64,000 nt of DNA. Origin: Kosmotoga arenicorallina S304. Lineage in GTDB: Bacteria > Thermotogota > Thermotogae > Petrotogales > Kosmotogaceae. The DNA lies in assembly GCF_001636545.1 (NCBI RefSeq), contig NZ_JFHK01000003.1, positions 124,001-188,000 of the forward strand, given 5' to 3'. A program made the position numbers and the translations under genes. The notes beneath the pieces were generated by a model. That model did not search any database. It was not told the origin of the DNA and saw only the letters and a list, made by a program, of their open reading frames with translations. Shown one piece after another: positions 33,496-41,303 of this stretch. Numbering within the stretch: position 1 is the first letter of the stretch; every line of letters begins with the position of its first letter.

Positions 33496-33522
33496 CAAAA
33501 AGCGGGGGAGCGATCCCCCCGC
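33496..33522 (-). terminator. Intercistronic hairpin between livJ and livH
   Basis: On the minus strand GCGGGGG-loop-CCCCCGC followed by five T. It is likely a leaky terminator that raises binding-protein levels over the membrane components. Confidence 0.78.
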
Positions 33523-33523
33523 C

Positions 33524-34627
33524 TTATCGTGGATTTATTGTTGTTTCGTACTTGAATTGACCGTCTTCAATTTTTACAATGGCAACTGATTTTACAGCAT
33601 TTCCTTCATTATCAATGTTGATTATTCCTGTCGCTCCGGGGAAATTGGTTGTACTCCTTATAGCTTGTGCAATTGCTTCTCTGTCAGCACTGCCTGCGCG
33701 CATGATGGCATCTCGGATTACCATGTAGGCATCAAAACCCAGGGCACTTAGTGCTGCGGGAATCTTATTGAATTTCTCTGTGTACCTTTCGAGAAATAGC
33801 TTGGCATTTTCAGTTACAGCAGGGCTATCAGGATGGTAATGAGTGGTGAAATATAGACCGTTTACAGCATCTCCACCAATGGAAATCGTTTCAGGAGCGT
33901 CAGCACCATCACCAGTTATAAGAGGTCCAAAGAATCCAAGCTGCCTTGCCTGAATCGCTATTAGGGCTATTTCTTGATAGTAACCGGGAATGAATAACGC
34001 TTCTGCTCCTGTCAGCATGGCATCCGAAATTTGTGCTGTGAAATCCTGGTCGCCGCTTTTGTAATATTCAAAAAATACCTGACCACCAAGTTCCTGGAAA
34101 GTTTGCATAAAGAAATTGGCAAGGCCGACAGCATAATCTTGCTCAACATCCATGAAAATGGCCACATTCCTTACGCCGAGGTTCTCAAATGCCAGAACAG
34201 CTGCGGCCCAGCCCTGGAATGGGTCGATAAAGCAGACCCTTGAAACGTACTTCTTACCAGAAGTTACAAGGGGGTTTGTCGAAGAAGGTGTTACCATCGG
34301 GGTTTTCTTTTCTTCAGCTACTGCTCCGCCCGCAAGGCTATAAGAACTTGCGACTTCACCCAGTATAGCACTGACATTTCCAACATCTATTGCCCTTCTC
34401 ACAGCATTGGCTGCCTCAATTTTGTCACTTCTATTGTCGAAGATCGTGAGTTCTATGGTTTCGCCATTGACATCCGGGAAAAGTTCGTGAGCAACTTCCA
34501 CACCTTCCCATACCATCCTTCCAAAGGCTGCTATGCCACCAGTCATAGGCAACACAACACCAATCTTGATTGTAGCGAGAGAAAGCACACTCAATAAGAT
34601 AACAAAAACGACCAGAAATTTTTTCAT
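33524..34627 (-). CDS. livJ: LIV-type amino-acid importer substrate-binding protein
   Basis: 367 residues. Signal peptide (MKKFLVVFVILLSVLSLA) followed by a type I periplasmic binding fold (IKIGVVLPMTGGIAAFGRMV; AAVLAFENLGVRNVAIFMD). These proteins usually bind Leu/Ile/Val, but the family also takes aromatic and other amino acids. The leader upstream contains a Tyr-Trp-Tyr-Ile-Phe peptide with an attenuator, so an aromatic substrate is inferred. GGGAGGTG precedes the ATG. Confidence 0.9.
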   Translation of the reverse strand: MKKFLVVFVILLSVLSLATIKIGVVLPMTGGIAAFGRMVWEGVEVAHELFPDVNGETIELTIFDNRSDKIEAANAVRRAIDVGNVSAILGEVASSYSLAGGAVAEEKKTPMVTPSSTNPLVTSGKKYVSRVCFIDPFQGWAAAVLAFENLGVRNVAIFMDVEQDYAVGLANFFMQTFQELGGQVFFEYYKSGDQDFTAQISDAMLTGAEALFIPGYYQEIALIAIQARQLGFFGPLITGDGADAPETISIGGDAVNGLYFTTHYHPDSPAVTENAKLFLERYTEKFNKIPAALSALGFDAYMVIRDAIMRAGSADREAIAQAIRSTTNFPGATGIINIDNEGNAVKSVAIVKIEDGQFKYETTINPR

Positions 34628-34648
34628 GCAAGCACCTCCCTGATTAAT

Positions 34649-34674
34649 AAAAAAAGCCGGTATCCTTTACCGGC
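34649..34674 (-). terminator. Attenuator terminator (3:4 hairpin) in the livJ leader
   Basis: On the minus strand GCCGGTA-AAGGA-TACCGGC and seven T. Its 5' arm overlaps CGGCCG at 34671-34676, which can instead pair with CGGCCG at 34703-34708, so terminator and antiterminator exclude each other. Confidence 0.88.
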
Positions 34675-34718
34675 CGATGACATTTCAAATGAAACGACAT
34701 TACGGCCGACTTCGACCG
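34671..34718 (-). promoter_or_regulatory. Antiterminator and protector hairpins of the livJ leader
   Basis: On the minus strand segment 1, CGGTC (34718-34714), inside the leader ORF just past the Phe codon, can pair with GGCCG (34707-34703) of segment 2 around a six-base loop. Segment 2 CGGCCG can instead pair with segment 3 CGGCCG (34676-34671). That 2:3 stem is extended by AUG/CAU and by a CGUUUC-AUUU-GAAAUG hairpin. A ribosome stalled on the Tyr/Trp codons would cover segment 1 and favour 2:3, which is antitermination. Confidence 0.82.
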
Positions 34719-34789
34719 AAAATATACCAATACATATTCATAACAAAGTTTTCCTCGCTTGTTTTCCGCATTATTTCCATTTTCTTCAT
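34700..34789 (-). CDS. Leader peptide rich in aromatic control codons
   Basis: A 29-codon reading frame with ATG at 34789, four bases after GGGGAG, whose last 13 residues are MNMYWYIFGRSRP. An internal ATG at 34741 behind GAGGA could give a 13-residue peptide. The Tyr-Trp-Tyr-Ile-Phe codons lie 6-14 bases before segment 1 of the attenuator, and the TAA (34700-34702) lies directly behind segment 2. This is the geometry of classical trp- or phe-type leader peptides. It is probably a regulatory peptide with no function of its own. Confidence 0.8.
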   Translation of the reverse strand: MKKMEIMRKTSEENFVMNMYWYIFGRSRP

Positions 34790-34816
34790 TTTTCTCCCCA
34801 CACATGAGTTTTCCTA

Positions 34817-34845
34817 ATAATATCATACACGCCTACGGTATCCAA
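34817..34845 (-). promoter_or_regulatory. Promoter of the livJHMGF leader
   Basis: On the minus strand TTGGAT (34845-34840), a 17-base spacer and TATTAT (34822-34817). Transcription should begin near 34810, about 20 bases before the leader peptide start. Confidence 0.75.
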
Positions 34846-35044
34846 AATCACTTTATGTTAAGAAAAAGAAAACAATCTCTGTGTTACTTCTAAAAAGATT
34901 TCTATTGGATGCATAAAACGATAACGTGAAATCAAAAGAGACTATCTTAAAACCCATCGATTTTTTAAAGAGAGCCATAAAAGTGCTTATAAGACTATAA
35001 TGGCATTCAGCTTAGGGTAAGGGCTCATGCAATATCATTGTAAC

Positions 35045-35074
35045 TTGACATAGGGACATCTCATTTGCTATGAT
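35045..35074 (+). promoter_or_regulatory. Promoter of the polar amino-acid importer
   Basis: TTGACA (35045-35050), an 18-base spacer and TATGAT (35069-35074), about 30 bases before a leader ORF. The segment 34850-35040 between the two divergent promoters is AT-rich with no further structure noted. Confidence 0.82.
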
Positions 35075-35103
35075 AAGCAAAACATCATTTTGGAGTGAGC
35101 AGT

Positions 35104-35187
35104 ATGAGATATGGTATTAGCATAACGAAAAATATAAAGAAGCACGTCAAAGGGTGTTGCCCGGGATTTCTCGGCAGCACGGCTTAG
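35104..35187 (+). CDS. Leader peptide with Cys-Cys control codons
   Basis: A 27-codon reading frame with ATG 35104, eight bases after GGAG, ending ...HVKGCCPGFLGSTA and TAG at 35185-35187. The two adjacent Cys codons (35155-35160) directly abut the 5' strand of a long alternative stem. The stop codon lies in the loop of an internal hairpin (35176-35194). This suggests cysteine-responsive attenuation of the importer that follows. The peptide is far too short to be an enzyme. Confidence 0.7.
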   Translation: MRYGISITKNIKKHVKGCCPGFLGSTA

Positions 35188-35238
35188 TCGTGCTTAAGAG
35201 ATAGAGAGATCACCGGGCGAGAAATCGCCCGGTTTTTT
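35159..35238 (+). promoter_or_regulatory. Antiterminator/terminator pair of the polar amino-acid importer
   Basis: Terminator: ACCGGGCGA-GAAA-TCGCCCGGT with six T (35212-35238). The stretch 35159-35172 (GCCCGGGATTTCTC) can instead pair with 35204-35218 over 14 base pairs with one bulge, removing the 5' arm of the terminator. A second alternative pairs 35165-35173 with 35218-35226. A hairpin 35176-35194 is enclosed. The mutually exclusive folds make this an attenuator. The direction of its response is not certain. Confidence 0.75.
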
Positions 35239-35256
35239 ATTATAGGAGGTGTTTTT

Positions 35257-36027
35257 ATGAGGAGAGTTTGGCTTGTTGTTTTATTGGCGATTTTTGCGGG
35301 ATTGGCTTTCGGAAACTTAATTGACGATATCAGGTCAAGGGGAGTCTTGAGAGTTGGCCAAGATGCGGGTTATATGCCACTCTATGGAACAGATATCGAT
35401 GGAAACAGAATAGGGCTTGAAGTTGAACTTCTCCAACGCATGGCGGATATTTTAGGAGTAGAGCTCGAATTTGTCGTGGTCAATTGGGATGGAATTATTC
35501 CTGCACTTATGGCTGGCAAGTTTGACATAATCTGGTCTGGAATGACTATTACTCCCCAAAGAGCTCTTAGAGTGAATTTTAGCATTCCATACCTAACAGT
35601 TGGGCAGGTAATAGTGTACAACACAAGAGAGTTTCCTCAGGAACCAAGTTATGCAAATATTGCTGACCAGGATTTGAGAATCGCCGTCCAATTGGGTACA
35701 ACTGGTGATGAAGCTGCTCGCAGATTATTCCCGAACGCAAATATTTTGACTTTTGACAGCATGGATGAAGCAGCTTTTCAGGTTGCATCAGGCAGAGCAG
35801 ACATAATGGTCATAGATTCTATTTATGCTCGTTATGTCGCAAAGAAGTACGATGTCCTCTCAGCCGGAACTGAATTCCTGACGAGAGAAGACCTCGGGGT
35901 AGCTGTGAGAAGAGGAGATCTTGAGGCGCTACATTGGATTAACACTTATATTCGATGGTTGCAAACATCAGGTATCGTTGATGAACTTCAGCAAAAATGG
36001 TTTGTCGATTACGAACCAGGATTGTAA
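35257..36027 (+). CDS. Polar amino-acid ABC importer substrate-binding protein
   Basis: 256 residues. Signal peptide (about 1-19) and family 3 solute-binding fold: SRGVLRVGQDAGYMPLYG, then NRIGLEVELLQRMADILG and WSGMTITPQRALRVNFSIPY. The family imports Glu/Gln, His, Arg or cystine. The Cys-Cys leader upstream favours cysteine/cystine as the substrate, as inference. AGGAGGTG precedes the ATG. First of three importer genes. Confidence 0.92.
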   Translation: MRRVWLVVLLAIFAGLAFGNLIDDIRSRGVLRVGQDAGYMPLYGTDIDGNRIGLEVELLQRMADILGVELEFVVVNWDGIIPALMAGKFDIIWSGMTITPQRALRVNFSIPYLTVGQVIVYNTREFPQEPSYANIADQDLRIAVQLGTTGDEAARRLFPNANILTFDSMDEAAFQVASGRADIMVIDSIYARYVAKKYDVLSAGTEFLTREDLGVAVRRGDLEALHWINTYIRWLQTSGIVDELQQKWFVDYEPGL

Positions 36028-36039
36028 GGAGGATTTCTT

Positions 36040-36774
36040 GTGCGCAGATATTTTGCAAAAGCCCTTAGCATCTCTATATTTCTAATAATTGCAGCTATTA
36101 TATACTTTTCGCTTTCAAAAGTTTATCCCTTTAATTGGGCAGTGATTGCAAGATATTTCAGGTTGTTTGTTGATGGAATTTTAATGACACTCAAAATAAG
36201 CGGTTTTTCTCTCGGGCTATCACTTGCCATTGGAATGCTAATTGCTCTTGCGCGTGTTTCGCGTATCGAGTTTTTCAATGAGCTTGGAACTTTATATGTG
36301 TGGTTTTTCAGAAATATGCCACTGCTGGTTATCATACTCCTTGTGTACTATGGCATAGGTTCAGTTCTAAACATAGACCGATTTTTAGCAGGTGTGATTT
36401 CACTTTCCTTGTTTGAAGGAGCTTATGTGGCTGAAATTTTCAGAGCAGGAATGGAAGCAGTCCCGCCCGGCGAAATTGAGGCCGGGGCTGCTCTTGGATT
36501 TTACAATTACCAGATAATGGGCTCGATAATTCTCCCTCAGGCTTTCAGAATATCGATTCCACCGCTTATAGGTCAGCTTATAAGTCTTGTGAAAGACAGC
36601 TCCCTTGTCTCGGTTATAGCACTCGGCGATATCACAATGAGGGCAAGGCAAATAGGCACCCAGACATTGGCAACGCTCGAAGCATACCTTGTGCTTGCAG
36701 GCATATACTTACTTATAACCTCCACTTTGTCTATTCTCGGTCGTTATCTTGAAAGGAGGCTTGCGATACCATGA
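36040..36774 (+). CDS. Polar amino-acid ABC importer permease
   Basis: 244 residues, a HisM/GlnP-type permease with about five helices. The conserved loop GEIEAGAALGFYNYQIMGSIILPQA-like (EAA motif) is near residues 145-169. The start is GTG after AAGGAGG. One permease gene is seen, so a homodimer is expected. Confidence 0.93.
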   Translation: MRRYFAKALSISIFLIIAAIIYFSLSKVYPFNWAVIARYFRLFVDGILMTLKISGFSLGLSLAIGMLIALARVSRIEFFNELGTLYVWFFRNMPLLVIILLVYYGIGSVLNIDRFLAGVISLSLFEGAYVAEIFRAGMEAVPPGEIEAGAALGFYNYQIMGSIILPQAFRISIPPLIGQLISLVKDSSLVSVIALGDITMRARQIGTQTLATLEAYLVLAGIYLLITSTLSILGRYLERRLAIP

Positions 36775-37505
36775 ATGTGCTCGAACTAAAGAATGTTTAT
36801 AAGAGCTTCGGCGACACTCAGGTTCTAAGAGATGTTTCTTTCTCCGTTAATAAAGGGGACGTAGTAGCGGTCATCGGTAAATCTGGCGCAGGAAAAACAA
36901 CTTTGCTCAGAATAATGAATTATTTGATCCCTCCTGATTTCGGTGAAGTGTATTTTCACAATTCAAAGGTTGTTTTCAATAGAAAGGTGTTACGTGCCGT
37001 AAGGTCTAAGATAGGATTCGTTTTTCAACGCTTCAACCTTATAAGGCATTTGACAGCTCTGGACAACGTAGCCATTGGCCTGGTAAAGGTAAAAGGCCTT
37101 AAATGGCCCCAGGCCAGGGAATTTGCGCTAAGGAAACTCGAAGAGGTGGATCTGGCCAACAGGGCTAACCATTATCCATCACAGCTTTCTGGTGGACAAC
37201 AGCAAAGAGTAGGGATTGCACGCGCTCTTGCCATGGAACCGGATTTAATCCTCTTCGATGAACCGACTTCTGCTCTTGATCCGTCGCTTGTCGGAGAGGT
37301 AATGTCCGTTATCAGAAGGCTTTCTGCCAATGGGATCACAATGGTAGTTGTAACACACGAGATGTCCTTTGCCAAAAATGTTGCAAACCGCCTTGTTTAT
37401 ATGGAAGACGGAAAAATCCTTTATGACACAACACCGGAGCAATTTTTCCATTCGAAAGACAAAAGAATAAGGCACTTTCTAAATGATTTTCTTGAGGCTG
37501 TATGA
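36771..37505 (+). CDS. Polar amino-acid ABC importer ATP-binding protein
   Basis: 244 residues, GlnQ/HisP type. Walker A GKSGAGKTT is near residues 36-44, Q-loop FVFQRFNLI near 83, signature LSGGQQQRVGIARAL near 137 and Walker B LILFDEPTSALDP near 159. It overlaps the permease gene by four bases (ATGA). It completes the importer. Confidence 0.94.
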   Translation: MNVLELKNVYKSFGDTQVLRDVSFSVNKGDVVAVIGKSGAGKTTLLRIMNYLIPPDFGEVYFHNSKVVFNRKVLRAVRSKIGFVFQRFNLIRHLTALDNVAIGLVKVKGLKWPQAREFALRKLEEVDLANRANHYPSQLSGGQQQRVGIARALAMEPDLILFDEPTSALDPSLVGEVMSVIRRLSANGITMVVVTHEMSFAKNVANRLVYMEDGKILYDTTPEQFFHSKDKRIRHFLNDFLEAV

Positions 37506-37555
37506 AAGGAGATGATTGAAAGCAGGGTGTAAAATAGAAATGAAGGAGGGATTAT

Positions 37556-37849
37556 ATGAATGTCCCGATTAAGAAGATTTATGCTTATTCAATATCGATG
37601 ATAACTTTAATAATGTTGATCACGGCACTCTGGTCTTTTGCCAGCGCTGTGGTCGATTTTATTTATCCTGTAGATTATTCATCGAGAATAGCAGTTGAAG
37701 AAAATCTTGAACCACCAATAAATGAAGAACTTACAAAGACAGATTACGTTAAACGGGAAAGCTTGAAGAACATTTTCAAAAGCTTGCTCAGAATCGCCAT
37801 CATTTTACCCTTTTATATTTTTCACTGGAAACTTGCAAGAAATGCTTGA
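37556..37849 (+). CDS. Small membrane protein (DUF5671-like)
   Basis: 97 residues with two transmembrane helices (about 9-35 and 75-92). The closing motif FHWKLAR resembles the HWRxAR of DUF5671 proteins. Function unknown. AAGGAGGG precedes the ATG, and it lies 50 bases after the importer ATPase gene, so it may be read from the same transcript. Confidence 0.72.
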   Translation: MNVPIKKIYAYSISMITLIMLITALWSFASAVVDFIYPVDYSSRIAVEENLEPPINEELTKTDYVKRESLKNIFKSLLRIAIILPFYIFHWKLARNA

Positions 37850-37908
37850 AGCTTCATTGGGCTACTTGGACTAGCGAAACCCTTTGTAAAATTTCTCATG
37901 TATTAACA

Positions 37909-37923
37909 AATATGAATCATATT
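37909..37923. promoter_or_regulatory. Palindrome before the GGDEF gene
   Basis: AATATGA-A-TCATATT is a perfect 7-bp dyad about 55 bases before a TATAAT (37974 region) and 100 bases before the gene. Possible operator, no known binder. Confidence 0.3.
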
Positions 37924-38021
37924 GATTGATATCAGCGAAATCTGGTATGATTTTTTATGATATAAGACTCAGGATATAATCTTTATTATTAATCTATTGA
38001 TTTATACAAGGAGTGAACTAA

Positions 38022-39809
38022 ATGCACAAGGAACTCGATTACTCCGGTTATATTGAGGAGTTGTTCAAAAACAACCCTCTTGGGATATTGCTGTGCAATT
38101 CCGATAATATGATCCTCAGAGCTAATCAAGCATTCTGTGAAATGTTTGGCTATTCGGAAAAAGAAATTCTTGGAAAACATGTTGACGATGTAGTAATTCA
38201 ATCTCCTGAACTAAAGGCAAATGCCTTGAAAGCAACCGAAAAGGCTATGCAAGGAGAAAAAGTAAGAATAGAAGCGGTCAGGCAAAGAAAGGATGGGTCA
38301 AGTTTCTGGGTTTCCATACTAAGCGTACCAATATTCACCAACGGGATTGTGACCGGAATATTCGCGATTTATTCAGACATTACCGAACGTAAATCTCTCC
38401 AGAAAAACCTTGAAGAAGTAACAAAGGAAAAAACTGCTATCATAGATTCTTTCCCTGATTATATAACTGTTGTTGACAACCAGGGAAAAATTCTAAACAT
38501 ATATTCTGCTTCTCTCAAGAAGGATAACGTTGATCTTGACGGCTTTTTACACAAAAAATTCGATGAAATCGGTTTCCCACCAGAAGAGCTTGGGCAGATC
38601 GAATACTGGTTTTCAGAAGCCATTAAAGGCTCTAAAACAAAAGCATTTACGATTTCGTTGACTATTTCCTCAAAAAAATTGTATCTGGAAATTCGCTTCA
38701 TAAAAATGGATGAAAAGAGGGTTCTTGGAGTAGTAAAAGATGTTACAGAAGAAATAGAGAACAAAAAAAGGCTGGAGAACTTCGTTAGCTTTAACCGCTC
38801 ATTGCTGGAAATCACTAACAAAATGCTAAAGGCTTCAGATGTTCAAAGCTCATACCAGTTACTTCTTGAAAGGTCTGTTGAGATTGTGCCTGGAGCTGAA
38901 GCTGGAAGTCTTCTTCTTAAGGACCCTGATGGGTATTATCGTTTTTATGCAGCTGTGAACTACGATCTGGACATGTTGAAAAAGATATATTTTGAACCAG
39001 ATGAGCTCTTGCAGCGTGAAACTTCTGAAATACAAATCATCACAAATTTCACTTCAAATAGAAAACTTGATAATGAACGTTATGAAGTGCTGGATAAATT
39101 TGGAAAAACAGAAAGCATAAAAGCCATGCTTTCAGTGCCAATAGAAATAGATGGAAGAATAGTTGGTTTTTTTGGTTTAGATAGCCATTCACACTCAGAT
39201 GCTTTTGATAACGACTCAGTGGAAATGGCCAAATTGCTAAGCCAGCAGGTTTCTGTATTGATTGAAAGACTGCGCCTTGAAGAAGAGCTAAAAAAGCAAA
39301 AGGAACAGCTAGAATGGCTTTCCGGAAGAGATCCTCTTACAAACTTGCCTAACAGAAGGTTGTTTTTCGAAAAAGCTTCTGCATATCTTAGCCTCTCAAA
39401 ACGCAATCACTCTTCGTTGAGCATTCTTTACATTGATCTCGATTTCTTTAAAGTGATCAACGATACCATGGGGCACGATGTTGGAGATGAGGTGCTTTCA
39501 AAAGTCGCGAAGAGATTTCAGCAAACCCTAAGAGAAAGTGATGTAGTGGCAAGAATAGGCGGGGATGAATTCATTTTTGTTTTGCCTGAGACCGATTATG
39601 AAGCAGCGAAAGTCGCGAAAAAAAGAATCGAGTTCAATTTGCGTGAGGCCATGAAGTTAAAAAATGGCATTGTTACTGTCGGTGGAAGTGTTGGTATTGC
39701 CACTTTCCCGGATGACGGAGATAATCTGGAACAGCTGATAAAAATCGCTGATCATCGTATGTATGAAATCAAGCATTCTAACAGAAAACCCGGGAGAGGG
39801 AAAAGCTAG
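38022..39809 (+). CDS. PAS-PAS-GAF-GGDEF diguanylate cyclase
   Basis: 595 residues. A PAS domain with PAC motif (about 8-125), a second PAS-like segment (about 135-245), a GAF domain (about 270-415) and a GGDEF domain (about 430-590). The active site GGDEF at about 513-517 is intact, and the RESD at about 504-507 is the inhibitory I-site (RxxD five residues upstream), so product feedback is expected. It makes c-di-GMP from GTP. The protein is cytosolic, without membrane helices. With the HD-GYP protein at 7.7 kb it shows active c-di-GMP signalling. Confidence 0.94.
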   Translation: MHKELDYSGYIEELFKNNPLGILLCNSDNMILRANQAFCEMFGYSEKEILGKHVDDVVIQSPELKANALKATEKAMQGEKVRIEAVRQRKDGSSFWVSILSVPIFTNGIVTGIFAIYSDITERKSLQKNLEEVTKEKTAIIDSFPDYITVVDNQGKILNIYSASLKKDNVDLDGFLHKKFDEIGFPPEELGQIEYWFSEAIKGSKTKAFTISLTISSKKLYLEIRFIKMDEKRVLGVVKDVTEEIENKKRLENFVSFNRSLLEITNKMLKASDVQSSYQLLLERSVEIVPGAEAGSLLLKDPDGYYRFYAAVNYDLDMLKKIYFEPDELLQRETSEIQIITNFTSNRKLDNERYEVLDKFGKTESIKAMLSVPIEIDGRIVGFFGLDSHSHSDAFDNDSVEMAKLLSQQVSVLIERLRLEEELKKQKEQLEWLSGRDPLTNLPNRRLFFEKASAYLSLSKRNHSSLSILYIDLDFFKVINDTMGHDVGDEVLSKVAKRFQQTLRESDVVARIGGDEFIFVLPETDYEAAKVAKKRIEFNLREAMKLKNGIVTVGGSVGIATFPDDGDNLEQLIKIADHRMYEIKHSNRKPGRGKS

Positions 39810-39810
39810 C

Positions 39811-40740
39811 TCATTTGAAAATTCCCCAAAAATCCCTCAACCCTTTCAACGAGAGAGCACTGCCAAAGGCTATGGTTCCCAATTTTCCGCCAGCTCCCCC
39901 GAAGTGTTCTACACTCATCAGGAAAAATATTCCCATCATTGCACCACTTAACAAGGCATCGAATTCATGCCTTAATATTTTCTTCGAGCTCATACCAACA
40001 AAAGAAGCACACATTGTTGCTGCAGCTATTGTGCTACCACTATCTGAATAAACAACCGGAAATACCAGTCCAGCGATTAAACTCACAGCACTTGAAGAGG
40101 CTACAATATTCCTATCAAGTCTTACAGAGAGCACATGAGTGAGCAAAACACCTGCAATACTGTAAATGAATATGTATAAACCCGTTCTGAAAGATATTGA
40201 GCTCCCCGTTATGAGTTCAACATCTGAAAACATGGAGAGCAGTACCCAGCTTGAAAAGGCTATTGCTCCTAATTTTCCGCCAACCCCTTTGTAAACTTCC
40301 TGTGCTAAAATGTACAAGACACCGGCTATAAAGGAAGCAAGAAGCACGTGTGTGAAGTCATGGAGCACTTCCGGAGAAACCATACCGACGAAAGAACCGC
40401 AATAAATTGGCACAGCGTATTTTTTAACCAGAGATGCCCCCACTAACCCTACGACAGATGCAGCCACCACCGCACCCAATCCCAGATAGACATTCAAAAT
40501 ATATGATAAAAGGGCTCCAGCAACGGTCACCAGCAATACCGGAAACGAGTTTGATGCCACGCTGTTTTTCAATCTTTTAAGTTCGTTTTTGAACTCTTTC
40601 TGCATCGAAAATACTAACAATACTGATAAAAAGAGCAACACCGGAAACAGAAAAAACTCACCTGCAAGTGAAGAAAAGAGAGTCATTAAAAAAAGCGCCA
40701 TGGTGAAAACAGACAATATTGAGAATGCTATTAAATGCAT
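39811..40740 (-). CDS. Internally duplicated polytopic membrane protein of unknown function
   Basis: 309 residues, about nine hydrophobic helices. Two related halves can be seen: CGSFVGMVSPE...VGGKLGAIAFSS (about residues 115-175) and CASFVGMSSKK...AGGKLGTIAFGS (about 240-300). The repeated SFVGM..S and GGKLG.IAF motifs look like re-entrant or helix-break elements of a transporter or channel with inverted or tandem repeats. I do not recognise the family. GGAGGTGG precedes the ATG. It stands alone between a GGDEF gene and a divergent marR gene. Confidence 0.75.
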   Translation of the reverse strand: MHLIAFSILSVFTMALFLMTLFSSLAGEFFLFPVLLFLSVLLVFSMQKEFKNELKRLKNSVASNSFPVLLVTVAGALLSYILNVYLGLGAVVAASVVGLVGASLVKKYAVPIYCGSFVGMVSPEVLHDFTHVLLASFIAGVLYILAQEVYKGVGGKLGAIAFSSWVLLSMFSDVELITGSSISFRTGLYIFIYSIAGVLLTHVLSVRLDRNIVASSSAVSLIAGLVFPVVYSDSGSTIAAATMCASFVGMSSKKILRHEFDALLSGAMMGIFFLMSVEHFGGAGGKLGTIAFGSALSLKGLRDFWGIFK

Positions 40741-40844
40741 TTATCCACCTCCAAGAAAATTTTACATGATTTATAATGTGATATACCATAGATTTTTTAA
40801 GCATGATGTCAATGATATAATCGAATATGATTAGGAGGGATAAA

Positions 40845-41291
40845 TTGAGCTTGAAAGGACATCAAGAACGTGCTGCGAAAATCGAAGAAATTCTCAGAGG
40901 AATATTTATCAGAGTTAAACGCGAGGGCAGGAAAGTTCTTAAAGATTTTCCTATAACACCTGCCCAGTTTGATGTGCTTCAGATTTTGTATTTTTCCGGT
41001 AACAAGCGTATGAGCGATATTAGCAGAATGCTTGGAATAACTAAAAGCACAACCACAGGGCTCGTGAAACGCTTGATCGAGGCAGGCTTTATAGAAAAAA
41101 AGCGTTCTGATGAAGACAGACGCTCTTATATTATTCAGATCTCAAAGGAAGGCACCAAGCTAATAAAGAAGGTAATTGAACAAAGAGTCAATTACCTATA
41201 CGAAATCCTTCTTGAACTAAAATCTCATAAGCCGGAAGAATTACTCGAAATGCTTAATGAGCTCTTGAGCGCAATGAAGAAAAGCGGATAA
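40845..41291 (+). CDS. MarR-family transcriptional regulator
   Basis: 148 residues. Winged helix-turn-helix at about 40-105 (MSDISRMLGITKSTTTGLVKRLIEAGFIEKKRS) with the DEDRRSY wing of MarR proteins. TTG 40845 is chosen because AGGAGGG ends five bases upstream. An ATG at 40827 precedes this site. It begins a run with the LptA-like gene, serS and rsmE, so it may sense envelope stress. Confidence 0.9.
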   Translation: MSLKGHQERAAKIEEILRGIFIRVKREGRKVLKDFPITPAQFDVLQILYFSGNKRMSDISRMLGITKSTTTGLVKRLIEAGFIEKKRSDEDRRSYIIQISKEGTKLIKKVIEQRVNYLYEILLELKSHKPEELLEMLNELLSAMKKSG

Positions 41292-41303
41292 GGGGGAATT
41301 GTC

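Noticed and set aside
34644-34826. 60-codon minus-strand frame overlapping the livJ leader
   Set aside because: It runs through the attenuator hairpins and terminator in another frame than the leader peptide and has no ribosome site of its own.
35100-35240. T-box or SAM riboswitch in the importer leader
   Set aside because: No AGGGUGGNACCGCG T-box motif and no SAM-I core are present. The leader ORF with alternative pairing explains the region better.
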